Shown here piece by piece: positions 1-12,879 of a stretch of 64,000 bases of DNA. Within the stretch, counting starts at the first letter, position 1, and each line of letters starts with the position of its first letter. The stretch lies in the NCBI GenBank assembly GCA_045837725.1, contig JBEWZL010000077.1, forward strand, positions 248,001-312,000, given 5' to 3'. The stretch is from Vermamoeba vermiformis (Eukaryota; Tubulinea; Echinamoebida). The notes below the pieces were generated by a model, which saw nothing but the letters and a program-made list of their open reading frames with translations, had not been told where the DNA came from and made no database searches. A program made the translations under genes and the position numbers.

Positions 1-3000
1 TTGTCGACATTCTTGCCCAGCTTGCTGGCAAAGTCGCGGAACTGACGATTGGGGTGCAAGAAGTAGATGTGCTTGAGGCTGTTCTTGGCTTGGTACGGGA
101 AGTGTTCGATCACCTTGCGCATCAGGCGGATGTCGACTTCGCTCTCTTTGCTGAAGAAAGTCAGATCCACCACAATCGAGAGGGGCTTGTCGAGGTGTGG
201 CTCGAGTGTCTTGAACACGTAGTACAAGAACACGTCGCTGTCAGGCAGTGTGCGCGCACTGAGTCTGCTGCTGATGAGATAGAACAGCGTGTGACCCTCT
301 TTGTTCGTGCCCTGACGATAGAAGATGCGCTTGTCACGCACGGCATCGGTGTTGGTGCCCTCCATGTTCTCCATGAAGGTGAGGAACTTGTCGTTGTTGG
401 ACTGCTCCGTGTTGTCGCCCTGATTGCGTGCGCGGTAGTGCTGTTGCTTGGCCTCGGGCGGATCACCGAGCTTGCTGAGCAGTTGTTGCAGACGCGCTTC
501 GACATTCTGCTTGGCCTTCCACTGAATCAAGATCTTGGAGATGGGGTCGCTGTTGCTGATCAAGTGGCGGTGAATGGCACCGAGATCTTCTTCGCGCTGT
601 GCCTCGCTGATCGAGGGCACGAAGGACTTGCCCGCCGTGAGGGGCTTGGGGACCGCGTATTTGTCGAAGAGCTGCTCCATGGTGCTGATATTGGCCTGGA
701 TGAAGCTGTTCATGTCCATCATGTAGGGCTCTTTCTGGAAGATCTGCAAGTTGGCGAGATTCTGCAGCACTTTGGTGACGAGAATGAGACCGCGCACGAG
801 TGACTGCGAGGGCACATCTTCCACCAGGCCAAAGTTGCGCGGTGCGACAATGGCGGGACAGAAGAAGCGCAAGAACATGAGTCCACCGACGGCTGTGCGC
901 TGAATCATGCGGATGTTGCTGCTCGGTGACGGCGTGCTGTTGGGATTGGCTTTCACTGCACCAGGACGCACAGGACTCGGTGACTTGGGTGCTGCACCTG
1001 CGGGCACAGAGCCTGAGTTGGTGAGTGGTCTGGACGGCTGTGCAGTGTTGGGTGTGACAGGGGTGACGGGGGTCTCCGTGGGCTCGCTGGGCATGAACGT
1101 GGCAGTCAGCGGATTGGTACCACTCGTGCCGAATCCACCAGTGATGGGCTGTGGCGTGCCAGTCTCAAATCTCTCTTTGACTTTGAGCGAGAGATAGTGA
1201 CACAGCTCGCACAGTTGTCTGTCGGGCACACAGTTAGAGCGGGTGTGGTACCGCTACTAGCGAGGGACTTACGGGGGACAGGCATCGAGCGAGGAGATGA
1301 TGGACTTGAGGAACATATTTGACACATCGTTAATGTTCTTCATATTAGCCTCTCGGTTCTGGCCGGGTGTGAGTTTGGTTGGATCCACTTCAAAATCGAG
1401 CGGCGTTTGCAAGAGATACTCGAGGGGCTTGCTGAGTGTGTCTTTGAGGTACTGCGAGCCAATCAGCTTGGTGTACGCAGCCATCAACTTGGTGGCCACA
1501 CTGTTGCGGCGGAACAATGTGTTCGGGGACTCGGTCTTGGAAATCTCCGTGCTGATTGCCATTTTTAGCAATCGCAGCGTGAATGACTGGCCCTCATCAT
1601 GAGCAGCTTGTGGTACAGTGCCAGGCGACTGATTGAGTGCAGCCGTGTCCGCGTGACTGGCAGTGTAGGCCTCGCACATGCTGACCAACACGCGCGTGAC
1701 GTCATCAGCCTCGGTGATCTGAATCACTTGCAGCAGCGCTTGAATCACTAGCATGTTCTGTTCGAACAGCAGCTCGAGCAGGGCCTCGTACTTGTCGCGC
1801 AAGTCCTCTTCGCCCTTGTCGAACTCAGCGCCCTGATCGAGAATGTTGGTGATCACCTTCAAGAAGGCTCTGCGCGTGTCAATGTCGTCGTGATAGCCCA
1901 TCTGCGAGAAGTACTCGAGGGCACTGCTCACATTGGCACTCAGCAAGTGACTCAGCGACATGATCGTGTACTTGACGAGCTGCTTGGGCTTGTTGATCTG
2001 GTGGCACTGTGTCAGTCATCGCGATCAACAACAGCTATAAATAGCACGCACCTCTTTCTTGCAGCGCGCGAGTAGTTTGGAGAAGTAGGTGAAGTACTTG
2101 ACCGCGAGCGAGTCCGTCTTCTCCACCGTGCCCTTGTCCTCTTCGAACGACAGACCGCGCAGCAGTGTGGCAGCCGTGCGCAGATTGGCGACATCGACGT
2201 CCTAACAACACTCGTCAGTCTCCACACCAGTACACGCACCGCGACTTACATTGAATATCTGCTTGAGCTTGTCGAGTTCGTCGCTCGGATTGTTGGGGTT
2301 CTCTTTCTCGTACTTGAGTGCCTCGGCCTTCCAGTCCACGTAGTCTGACGTCCAGCTCAGCACCGCGTCCAGTGTGGCCGTGCGGAACTGATTCTCGTTC
2401 TTGAAGGTGATGTGGGCACGCTTCAACATGACGGCATCGATCAAGTTGCAGAATTTGATCTTGGTGCGCAGGGCACGGTCACTCAACACGAGCTGCGAGA
2501 GGTACTTGGCGAAGGACACGAGCAGCTGTTCAATGTTGGACATGAGCGAGAGGTTGTGCGGGGGCTGCAAATAAAGGAGGTGAGTACACGACAAGACTAG
2601 CGGAGTGACACGTACGAAGGTGTCGAGCATCTTCTTGATGCAGAGAATGCTCTGTTCGATCAACAGCGTGTAGGTCGAATTGATGTTGATCTGCTGCGTG
2701 GAGGTGACAGCTGCTTGCATCAGATTGTGCAGGTGGAAGAACAGCACCGTGAGCATCATGGGACTCAGCGTGCTGCCCACCAGCTGCGTGATGGTGTCGC
2801 GAATGGGCTGATCATCGGCCACGAACAGCTCGACCAGTGTCTGCATGAACTGACCACTCGCACTCGAGGCCACTTGTGTGGGGGTCTTGCTCTTGCTCTT
2901 CTCCTTGCCGTCACTCTTCAGCAGCATCTCTTTGCCCAGCGACACACCGCTGAGTGCAATCAGCACACCCGAGTAGTTGTACCACTCTCTGTTCAGCTCG

Positions 3001-5815
3001 TCTGCGGTCTTGTTGGACTGAGCGAGCAGCGGATCAGCCACGGCATTGATCTTGGGCTCGCGACCACCCAGCAGCACTTGTCGTCCTCGCTGCGTGTTCT
3101 GTTGCTGTTGTTGCGACAGCCACAGCAAGTGTTGCGTGTAGCGGGTCCAGCGATCGAGTATCTCTTGCCAGGCCTGCCAGTTGGCTGTGGTCTGCTTGCT
3201 CACATCGCGGAAGATGCGCTGAATGGTCTTCTGTTGCGCAGCAGGACCTGTCGTCAACAGCCCAGACTGCGACAGCTCGCGATAGTTGTCGTAGTTGAGC
3301 GCGATGTCACTCGTCATGTCATTTGCCACATCGACCTCATCGCACACGTGACCGAAGCACGTGACGCACTTGGACACGATGGCCGGCTCACGACTGCACA
3401 AGTGAATCAACAGACTGGCCTCCACACTCGACAGCGAGCGGAAAAACAGCAGTTTGTTGGGGGCATCACGTGCCTAATAGACGAGTGAGTGACAGGTGTC
3501 GAAAAATGACACGTCAAACAGTGTCGCACGTACCTTGAAGTGATTGGAGAGGAATGTCTTGCGCTGAGCGAGCACGGACTCCAAGAAAGACACGAACTCG
3601 AGTATCTGCGGGGACGTGAGATCACGACGCAGCATCGCATTGCCAATCGAGTGGTTGAATATCGCGCCCAGGTCCCAAAATGCACCCAAGGCATCGGTGC
3701 GCGACCACTCCTCGATGTGCTCGGGCTCGTGCAGCGTGACCAAGCATTGCGTGCCTTTGCGTACCAAATAAGGCGAGGACACGTCCACCGCAATGTCGCA
3801 AATGCCCTGGAAGAGAATCTTCTTCTCCTCGCGATCATCGATCTTGCCGTGCAGGAACAGAGCAGGGGCAGTGTGCACCAACTTGGCGAGCTGACCAATG
3901 ATCTTGATGTCCAGCTGCAACTTCTCGCTCTGCTTCAGTGCCTTCTTGTCGGCATTGGCGCGCAGATTGGTGTAGGCACGGTAATTGGCGAGTTCACTCT
4001 GTGCCGGGCATGAGTGTCGTGCATTGCAAGCGATTCATGTGCTACTTACAGTGAACAAGAGCTTGACGAGAGGTGCGAGGTCGTTGAGCGAGTCGGGCTG
4101 TTTCGAATCCGTGTGGTGAGGTGCGCGGTGCTTGAATATCTTGAGCAGCGACTTGACCAGCACCATGCGCATCTGTGCCTGTTCGTTGCGAATGCACTCC
4201 GAGAACTGCTCTTTGATCGTGGTTGCAGGGTTGAGATTGAACGCAGCCACGAGATAATCGATCAGCGGGGCGAGATCATCGTCTGACACCTTTTGCAGTC
4301 TGGTCTTGAAGTACTGGTCGCGCAGTGTGATCTGCAAAGATGCAGCGAGTGTGCGAAGTTCAGAGCCCTGGTGCGTGAGGGTAGCTGCGCGACACATGTC
4401 AATCAAGCACGTGGTAGCTGTCACTCTGTTCTTGGAAGTGGGGGCCAGCGATGCTTTGACATCTGTCACGTGATTAGTTGACAGGTTGACATTGTTGCAT
4501 GACACGCGTCATTCGTGCTCGAACACTTACTCGTGAGCCACTGTTCCTTGGCCTCGTTCTGTTTGAGTGGTTTGTTGGCAGACAGCTCGGAGACAATGTC
4601 CGCGCAGCACAACAAGAGCACTGCGAGTGCGGGCCAGGCCTGCACAATGATCTTGGAGGTCTCTTTCTTGATCCACAGCTGCATTGCATTGAACATGTTG
4701 TCTGCCTCGACAATGCGTTTCTTATTCACGAGCAGTTCGTTGAATTGCAACGGATACTTCTCAATCCAGTTCCACACAGCGCCGTACACGCCCTTGCAGA
4801 CTAGGATCTGATTGTGTTTCTTGAGGCCTGCGTTCATCTTCTCTAACAGCTTGCCTAACAGCTCTGCCAATCTCTCGCGATTCACATTCAAATACGGAAT
4901 TAAACTCAGCTTGTTCTCTTCGGATTCCTTGGGTGGATTTTGAATATGAACGACCAGATCCGCGTAGATGACTTCGTAATTAGAAGCTGAGAGTTGAAAC
5001 AACAACTTGCTCGCTTGCTCTCTGAATTCATTGGCATAATATGGAGGGGGCTTGGGCGACAAGAGAATATTGTACGAGTGATTTAACAGCGAGAGCGTCA
5101 GTTTGTGATCGAGTGGTGGAGGTAATACTGCTTCTTCTTTAACCTCAACTTGCTTCATATCATCACTGCCTTTTGATACTGAAAATAATTGCTGCCTCTG
5201 TATTAAATTGAAAATATTACTCCGGATGTCAAAAATATCAGCGTAATTTGCTCGCTTTATTCAATTTCAAGCACATTCGCATGCAATTAATTTAATATAA
5301 AGGAAAATTATAAAGAATGAATGATAAGCTTACGATATTATCCCATCGAAATTGAAGGCAGTTGACCAGCATATCCAATACATAAAGCTGTGACTTTGCT
5401 GCTTGCTCATTAGGGAATCCAGCCTGTATATTTAATGTAATATAATTAGTGGGGTGGAGTTGAAAGATTCTGTTCGTTGCAATTCGATTACTTTGACTAA
5501 TTTATCGAGGAGAGTCGCCAAATAATCCACGACTACGTTGATCTGATTGGCGGAGAGCTCTATTAAAGCTTGACGAGTTTTGAGGGCCACTTCATTTTCA
5601 AAATAGGTTTGAAGAGAGCTGCCTGTGGAGGGAGTTGCACTCGATGCAGAAGTGCCGCTCTGTTGGCCCGAAGGATTGGCTTGATAGGTGTCAAACAAAA
5701 TGTCCGAATCTGATTCGAGCCACGCCACGCTAATGCCTTCTTTCAACTGGCGCTCCACTCGCTCAACTAACTTCTTGATCACCTCTTCTTCTTTTGGTTC
5801 TTGTACTTGAGCCAT
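1..5815 (-). CDS. NF1: Neurofibromin-like Ras GTPase-activating protein (C-terminal end beyond the window)
   Basis: The protein speeds GTP hydrolysis by Ras at membranes and so switches Ras off. Exons read 5492-5815, 5334-5423, 4531-5197, 4050-4462, 3534-3998, 2616-3473, 2250-2564, 2052-2201, 1273-2006 and 1-1218; phases agree at every junction. The start is ATG at 5815 (MAQVQEPKEE). A long helical N-terminal region is followed by the RasGAP domain, with the arginine-finger segment TLFRRNSVATKLM, then DPTKLTPGQN, then GLMFLRFFCPAI after a Pro/Thr/Ser-rich insert. The Sec14-like segment begins RDKRIFYRQGTNKEG and is open to base 1; a PH-like part would lie outside. The stretch SANVSSALEYFSQMGYHDD aligns well with animal NF1, so this is neurofibromin rather than another RasGAP. 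The first exons are AT-rich and the later ones GC-richer. It is divergent from the p31comet gene. Confidence 0.93.
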
Positions 5816-6106
5816 TGGGAGGTAATGAATATACTAATATTATTGAATTATGCTCGTGTGCACCATGGACGATTTGAAATGGAACTTGCACCGCGCCCAG
5901 GTAAAATGTCAGCGTGACATGTAGTTTGACAGGTTAGCGAATCAACGCGGATAACAACGGATTTTAGACTTTAGATTATGAGAATAGGCGATTGGTTAGC
6001 CGGTAGCTATCTTTTCACTATTTATTAAGTGCCCGCGTGCGATATCCAGTTGCCCGCTTTTTTTCAATTATTTGTAACGCGACGTTGACTACACCACAAG
6101 ACGAGC

Positions 6107-6971
6107 ATGAGCAGCGACGATAACACTGTACGTAAGGTCAAATGCAAGACTATCGATCCCTTGGTTCTGCATACGAAGATTGGCCAGCTAAACGGAGCCT
6201 TACTGGCAGATTTGATTAGTTTTCAGCTGTTCATGAGCCATCAAATACCCTGGTATGCATAATATATTATATCAATTATTAAACATTGTATTAATTGTTC
6301 ATAGTCTACTTCCCGAGCTGCGAACAAGAACAGAGGAGGTAATTAATGAAAATTATTATTTAATTGACTTGTTGTTCTGATTATCACTTGCCTAGCGGGC
6401 TGAAGAGGTCGCCGAAGGGAACATTAAGCGAGATTTTACGCTAAAAAAAGCTTTGCAAGTAAGAATTCGTTGTAGTCAAACATTTGTACTGGCACTCAGC
6501 TGCGTCTAGGCTTTGACTGCGTGCTCAGAACTGTTGGAGGCCATAGATGAGCTCTTAAACACGTCAAGGACCACAATTAAACACATCGTATTCATATTGG
6601 GTGCCACACCTCGCAGTCCCAAGTGCATCTGGCAACTGAATCCGAGCTGGGCAGCTACCAGTCAGTCGCGCACTGATGATAGTCGCCGAGTGATGCGCCA
6701 ACTCATTCCGCACAGCACTCTAGCGAGCATGGGTCCCACCAAGCTGTTTGCGCTGGTCTGCACGACAGAGGCGATTGACAGCAACAATTGGCTGACACGC
6801 GTCAACTTCACGCTGCCCACTAAGCGCGCCAAGCAATGGATTGACTGGGAGGTGCTGGAACACGATGCAGCACTGAGTGACGATGTGACTATGAACGACA
6901 CTGAACAGCTGCTGTGGTATCAGTGGCGCGGACACGTCAAAGGCTTCAAGAGCACTGCTGCGTGGCTGTAA
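6107..6971 (+). CDS. MAD2L1BP: p31comet (MAD2L1-binding protein)
   Basis: p31comet binds the closed form of Mad2 and, with TRIP13, disassembles the mitotic checkpoint complex. Four exons (6107-6252, 6305-6338, 6396-6458, 6510-6971) give 234 residues. The similarity is to the HORMA-like fold of animal p31comet: the helix KKALQALTACSELLEAIDEL, the strand IVFILGATPRSPKCIWQLN (matching the family's ILLGGNALSPKEFYELD), then NWLTRVNFTLPTK, and the C-terminal WYQWRGHVKGFK that corresponds to the family's WFQAPVTFKGF ending. The family diverges quickly, so naming rests on this ordered series of motifs. The stop codon lies 60 bp from the stop of the convergent LRR gene. Confidence 0.82.
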
Positions 6972-7031
6972 CACGAGACATCGAGCACCAACACATTAGA
7001 CAAGCACTGACTATAGAACAGGGTGTTTATT

Positions 7032-8314
7032 TCACGAGACAGCCTCGAGCATGGCCGTGGCACGACTAAGCTGCAGCGAGGCGAGGCGTGGGAACACAGT
7101 GCGAATGGTGCTCACTGCCTGCCACGCGAGGTGCGGACACTCCATTACTTTCAACACGCGCAGCTTGTCGTGCTGGTGCTGTTCACTGCTCAGCGACAGA
7201 CCACTGAACGCTGTCTGCGAGATGTCCAGCTCTTCCAAGTCCTTGCAGAAGCGCAGCACGTTCTCGACGACAAAATCATCGCAGTAGTGCTGTCGATAGA
7301 GGCCCAGCACGCGCAGATTGGGACACTTCTCGGGCAGACTCAGCAGCGTGTTCTTGGTCACGAGATTGTCGCCGCCATTCAACTCCAAGACCCGCAGCTG
7401 TTTGCAGTGGTGAATGATCTGTTGTATCACATCGTCGTCAATGTTCGCGTGATTCAATCGCAACTCGCGCAGCTCTTTGCACTGCTTGAACACGTGCATC
7501 AGTCCGCTGCAGTGCCGCAGACCACTAAGATCCAGCTGTTGCAGCTTGGGCATGCTACATCATTCGCGTCAATACGATGCACACGACCTATATACGCCCT
7601 CATCAGGGCACGTACCGAGCAATGTCGCGCAGTTCCAGCACGGTGAGCAGTGGCCAGTCCGCGCAGTCGAGTGACACCACAGGGCGAGCAGCCAGTGCGT
7701 GCAACACGCGCGTGACATCAATGCGCGCACCAGTGCCCGCGAGACTGAGCGTGTGCAGATGGAGCTGCGATATCGCGCGCAACACTGTCTCGGTGTTGAT
7801 CCACAGACAGCGCTTGAGGAGCAGTGTCTGGACGCAGCGGTGAGATGTGTGTAAGGCATACATTGGATGTAAATAAAGTGCTTACATGAATGCGTGGGTT
7901 GTTGTTAATAATCGTCAATAAGGTCTCGCTGTTGATGGGTGAGTTGCTTACATCCAGCGAAGTTAAATTTGTACAGCCTGAAATAATTTCTTCAAATATA
8001 TATGAGCCATCGCTAATGTCTAAATGTCTAAATGCTGGTAGTAGTCGCTTGAATGCGAGCACTGTATTATCTTTGAAAGCAAATCTGCGTCTTATTCTCA
8101 ATACCAAGTTAAGCCTTTGTTGAATCTTTTTCTCGTTAATATTTTGAGAATTATTAATATCCTCGATGCTATTCAATGCGACTAATTGAGCCAGTGTATC
8201 ATCAGCTTGTGTGTATTTCTCGATCGCGCGTCGACAAAGTAGCTGCAGCCGCGGCACTTCTACGCGTGCGGGCAACGAGATTTTGAGTCTCTTTGACTGT
8301 GGCTGATCTGTCAT
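7032..8314 (-). CDS. Leucine-rich-repeat protein (AMN1/FBXL-like repeats)
   Basis: Three exons (7886-8314, 7616-7827, 7032-7554) encode 387 residues. From about residue 110 the protein is a run of cysteine-containing LRRs of the type found in AMN1 and FBXL proteins, for example LTSLDVSNSPINSETL, LRVLELNGGDNLVTKNTL and LEELDISQTAFSGL. I see no clear F-box in the first 100 residues, which are basic and helical (KRLKISLPARVEVPRL), although a diverged one could be missed. A role as a substrate-binding LRR of a ubiquitin ligase is possible but not shown. The first exon is AT-rich while the other two are GC-richer with different codon choice. Confidence 0.7.
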
Positions 8315-8450
8315 TGCTATAGCTGTTGCGTGTATGATACAAGGTGTGCAACAGGAGAATAAGGCAAGAGCCGTCCGTCGTGAAAAATTGACAAAAATTC
8401 AATTCTGTTAGTTCTCATTGCTTCAATAATAGAGAACCACCGTTCTATCC

Positions 8451-8460
8451 TATAAATATA
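8451..8460 (+). promoter_or_regulatory. TATA-like box upstream of CDC73
   Basis: TATAAATATA sits 24 bases before the CDC73 start codon at 8484. The untranslated leader would be very short if this is the working TATA element, so this is a suggestion only. Confidence 0.35.
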
Positions 8461-8483
8461 TTTATCAACACAGCGCAATCAAC

Positions 8484-10390
8484 ATGACAGATGCACTGAG
8501 CGTGTTGCGCGAGTACATTAAGAAGGGCGGCAAGTTGACGTGGGATCCAAGTTCACCGTCCGACATTCAATTCGCTGGATATAAATACCCGCGCAGTACT
8601 GTCACCAACTTCAGAAGTATCAAGGGCTCTGGTGATCCCTATCCATTGGATGCGTGCTGTTTTTTATTTCTTAGTGAAAACAAGCCAATTGCCGAGTAAG
8701 CATTATAATTACTATAATAACGAAATTATTTCGAATTTATTTCAATTTTAAAAAATAATTTTGCGTTTGCTTGTCAGTTACGCAGGGAGAGCTATCAGCC
8801 AATATTAACAATACCCATGCAGATATTACAAAGAATGCAGTCAATACGGATGCACGCGTGTATCAGCAGTCGACAAGAACGATCTGCTCGAGTACCTCAA
8901 AGGCAAGCGTGAGGCGAGTGCGGTGGTGCAGCTCAAGCTCACAGACGATGATCTGGGCGCGGAGAGTGTTGCCGAACCCCCTGCCAAGCGACAGAAGCTC
9001 GAGGACGGCAGTGCAGCGGTGACCAAGACGAGTGAGAGCGAACTGTCGCACGAGCCGATGGAGTTGAGTGCGAGTGATTGGGCAGCGCGCGAAGAGTTCA
9101 GCAAGCGATTGGACAGCAAGACACAGGGTGACGCGGGCACCAAGGCCACACTGGTGAATTTGGCAGCGGAGACAGGTCTGAGCTTGGAGAAGATAGAGGC
9201 GCTGAAGATGAAGGCCAAGCTCAAGAAGAAGACCCCCGGCGAGGAGAGTGCCGCAGACAAGGTGCTGGAGGACGAGGCCCCTGCCACCACCAATGCCTTC
9301 ATGACGCGATCAGTGGCCGTGGTGAAAGATATCACCAGCCGTGAACGACCGATGCGCACTCGCGCGAGTGTGTTGCAGCTCAAGGGCAAAGAGTTCAAGT
9401 ACATCCTCGACACACTGCACACCCTCACGCGACAGCAGAAAGGGGCGCGACCTGATGCGAAGAAAGCGATTGACTTTGCGAAGAAACCAGCGACACAACC
9501 CACACAACCCGCGACACGCTACGACAGATACAACTTCAATGAAGACGCGTCGTTTTGGAAAGAAAAGCTCAAGGGCGATGGTAAGTGGCTGCTGTTGTTA
9601 TTGTACTGCAATGCTAATTGATTGATTGTGTGCAGAGGCGGAAGAATTTCAAATTGACACACGCGGTACATTTGCACGTGACACGACCATGGCGGAAGCG
9701 AGTGCTCCGAGCACATCGAACGGCAATCGCGCACCGAGCAGTGCCCCCGTGCAGAGCCAGTCTGCAGCGAGCAAGACACCAGTCAAAGCGCGCAAGTCCA
9801 CTGGCCCGCCCATCATCATCGTGCCAGCAGCCCTCACCACCAATCTCACGCTCTACAACGCGCAGGACTTCTTGGAACAGGGCGTGTTCGTCAGCTCCAT
9901 TGACAAGCGCACTGCCTCGTCGAAGAAGCCCGTGAGTGTGACGATCAAATCCTTTGCCGACAAGAGCACGGTGTACGAGGTGTTGGACAGCACGGCCAAG
10001 TTGAAAGAACAGGACTGGGAGCGCGTAGTGGCTGTGTTTGCACTCGGTCAGCAGTGGCAGTTCAAGGGCTGGAAGTGGTCTGAGCCAGTAGAGCTGTTCC
10101 ATCACGGTGCGTAGTGACATTACCGTATTAGGAAATTCAAATACTGACACGTGTCAGTGCGGGGATTTTATTTGAGATATGACGACGACGGACCAGTCGA
10201 CGCGATCAAGAAGTGGAACATCAAAGTGTTGACGGTACGTAGCTATTTTTAGCACCATGCAGCGTACTGACACGTGCCACAGATCAATCGACACAAGCGA
10301 CATCTCGATAAGACAGCAGTGGTGGAGTTCTGGCAAGAGCTGAACAATTACATTGCCAGCACGCGTCCCGAACTGTTGAGCGCACAATAA
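8484..10390 (+). CDS. CDC73: Cdc73/parafibromin, PAF1 complex subunit
   Basis: Cdc73 is a subunit of the PAF1 complex that rides with RNA polymerase II and supports elongation and histone marks. Five exons (8484-8695, 8823-9580, 9636-10106, 10158-10234, 10283-10390) make 541 residues. The N-terminal domain starts MTDALSVLREYIKKGG, and VSAVDKNDLLEYLKG matches the family's RRPDRKDLLGYLNG. The middle region contains VVKDITSRERPMRTR and IDTRGTF. The C-terminal Ras-like domain has PIIIVPAALTTNLTLYNAQD, WQFKGWKWSEP, RGFYLRYDDD and INRHKRHLDKTAVVEFW. For exon 2 a more upstream AG gives an in-frame stop, so the acceptor just before 8823 was chosen; it restores the conserved block. The third intron ends inside a TGACACGTGTCA palindrome that overlaps the acceptor AG. 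Confidence 0.95.
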
Positions 10391-10476
10391 AGCAGTTGTA
10401 TTATACACGTCGGTGTCAGGGTACGCAGCAGTAGAGGGGGTGTAGTGCTATTTACAGGAGTACAGTACAAGTGCGC

Positions 10477-12838
10477 CTAGTTGTTGGTGGCAGCAGTGAG
10501 CAGTTGCTTGCCCTTGGTCAGTGCGCCGTCAAAGAACTTTGAAATCATGCCCTCCAAACTCTCCGCGCTGTACTTGAGATACTTGTCTTTCTTCTTCGCG
10601 AACTCTTCGTGGCCATATTTGGACAAGAACTGTTTGTACGGTGGCACCAGCAGCGCCATCAACTCGCCGCGGAGTGCAGTGCGGAGATCATCGTCGGCAA
10701 TGAAGAACTGCACCTGATTGGAGAAGTTGTCTTCGAACTCTGCGTTGAAGCCCTGGTAGAGCGCGTGAGTCTCACTCATTGACACGTGTCACACACAAGA
10801 TGACACTTACCGAGAGACAGTGTTTGATGGCAGAGTGCAGCTTGGTGCCCTGCGCGGTCTTGAGCTCGCGGTCCTCAAAGTACTCGCTGCACTTGCTCCA
10901 CGTGCGCTTGTAGAGCTCTTTTTGCTCCTCCACGCGCTTCTGATAGCCGTCCAGCACTTGCGATCCGACCTCTTTGGACAGCTCGGCATTGGACTTGACA
11001 CCTTTCCAAATAAAGTAATAATTGTTCAGCAGATAGATTGCTGTCAGTGCTTGCGACTTTTTTTCCTTTTTTGCGCGTGTCTCCATCGTGTCAATCAGCT
11101 CCTCCAGACTGCGAACTGCGCTAAAATTAGCTAGTCTGAAAACACTGCAATGCTTAACATACTTATGTAGACAGCTAGCGGAGATTTTCCGCTGATTGGC
11201 TGCAGGGTGGGCAACAAGTTGACAACAATTTCCTTATAAGGAAACAAGGCGGACAAGAACTGCACTGCCATGACAGTCTGTTGCGCAACAGTGCCATCAG
11301 ACGGTACGGACCACGAAGTGACTGCGAGAGCACGTGACAGGCCCTCGGGACTGACCAATGACAGCGCAGAGCTGTTGCCACCAGACCACTGGCCCTTCAC
11401 CTCGCTCAATATCTCGCGCGTGTTCTCCGTCAAGTCCTCGCTAAATTTGGTAATGACCGGTGACAGCAACGATGTGCCAGCAGGTGTCTTGCCGCGCTTG
11501 ACAGACTGTGTCTCCTCGTCCTCGAATGCGGTGAGTGCTGCGCAGTATTGTGGTGTGAGGGCAGTCACGTGCGCCCAGAGGTCCAACAGCACGCACACCG
11601 CGTACTGACGATTCGCATTGCGGCGCTGCAGCTTGATGATGCCGTCACTCAACTCGCTCAGCTGCTGCATGCTCGGCTCAAGCACCGCGCGGAACTGTGC
11701 CGTCACGTGCTTGGCTGGCAACAATCGCGCGATGAGATTGCGTTCAGTGAACAGCAGCACGAGCAGCGCGGAGATGAATTGAATGCACGGGTGTGTGCCG
11801 CGCATGTAGCCGCTGGTGGTGGCCTCGCTGTCCGCGAACATCTGCAACATCTTGTGGGGCTGCAGCTTGGCGAGTGTTGCCAGCACGTACTCGCTGCGCA
11901 CGGTGGTGTAGAGCGACAAGTAGCTGCTCTCTTTGTTCAGATCGAGCCGCTTGATCATCTTGTTCAGCTCACTCAGCGTCTGTTCGTTGGTGATCAGCAC
12001 ACTGCCAGGTGCCAGCACTTGTCCCGATGCGGTCATGCGCACCTCACGACTGCTCTTGCTCTCGGTGACATCCACGCGCAGTTGAGTCGGATCTGCAGGA
12101 CTCGAGACACCGCGCAGCACTTGCTCGTAGTGTGCTTTGAGCTTGACAGTAGCATCTGCTTGCAATCGCTGCAGCTCATCGAGTGTCTTGGTGGCACTCT
12201 TGAGCTCTGTGTTGTTCATAAAGTAGCTGATCGCAGTCTGCAGCTTGTCCATCACCTCCAAGTACTCATTCACGCCGACTGCACTCACACTGCAGTGTAC
12301 GGGTCAATATATATCGTGATATGAGCAGTGGTGTACGTACCCTGCGGATAGCTTGGGCTTGGCAGTGGCAGCCGTGTCAAACAGCTCGATCACATCCTTG
12401 AAATTGCTGAGACCACTGTCAATATCTGCAAATAGACATTAATATTGTCGTGCATGTTTGTGGTACGACGTACTCTTATACACATTCTTCCATTTCGTAG
12501 TGCTGTGGTGGATCTGCTGAATGCTGCCGAGCAGATGCTTCAATCGATCGTCAAATGTCTTCAACACACCGACCTATAATTATACAGCGCATTTAATTAA
12601 TTATTAAATTTGAATATCTTCAGCAAGTTAAATAACCGACCATTTTATTGGTGACATCATTGCTGTTGCGCAGCGAGTCGCGCAAGAAGTTCAAGCTGTT
12701 CTCGTCTTGCTGCCACAGCTTGTCAATCTCGCGCTGCTTGGCGTGGTATTGGCCTTCATTCAAATTGCCGTATCTGCGCAGTATGATCTCATCTTCCACC
12801 AGACGAGTAATCAGCTCCTCGTCTCTCTCATCTGCCAT
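10477..12838 (-). CDS. EXO70: Exo70, exocyst complex subunit
   Basis: Exo70 tethers secretory vesicles to the plasma membrane through phosphoinositide and Rho-GTPase binding. Six exons (12641-12838, 12474-12573, 12341-12425, 11163-12283, 10811-11115, 10477-10770) give 700 residues, close to the family size. The start MADERDEELITRLVEDE was chosen because it begins the coiled-coil N-terminus; an upstream in-frame ATG would add a short unconserved stretch. The C-terminal helical bundle shows TAIYLLNNYYFIWKGV and the end block PPYKQFLSKYG followed by KDKYLKYSAESLEGMI, equivalent to the conserved lipid-binding end of Exo70. It is convergent with CDC73, 86 bp between stops. Confidence 0.9.
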
Positions 12839-12879
12839 GGTATTCACATGAACATATATATGCCTATCACTACCATCGC

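Noticed and set aside
54-803. Plus-strand 249-codon open frame
   Set aside because: It lies antisense to the conserved RasGAP and Sec14 coding sequence of neurofibromin and has no family resemblance; it is a shadow of that codon use.
8696-8822. Extra small CDC73 exon after the TTGTCAG acceptor at about 8777
   Set aside because: It reads into a stop within a few codons, while skipping to 8823 restores the conserved block.
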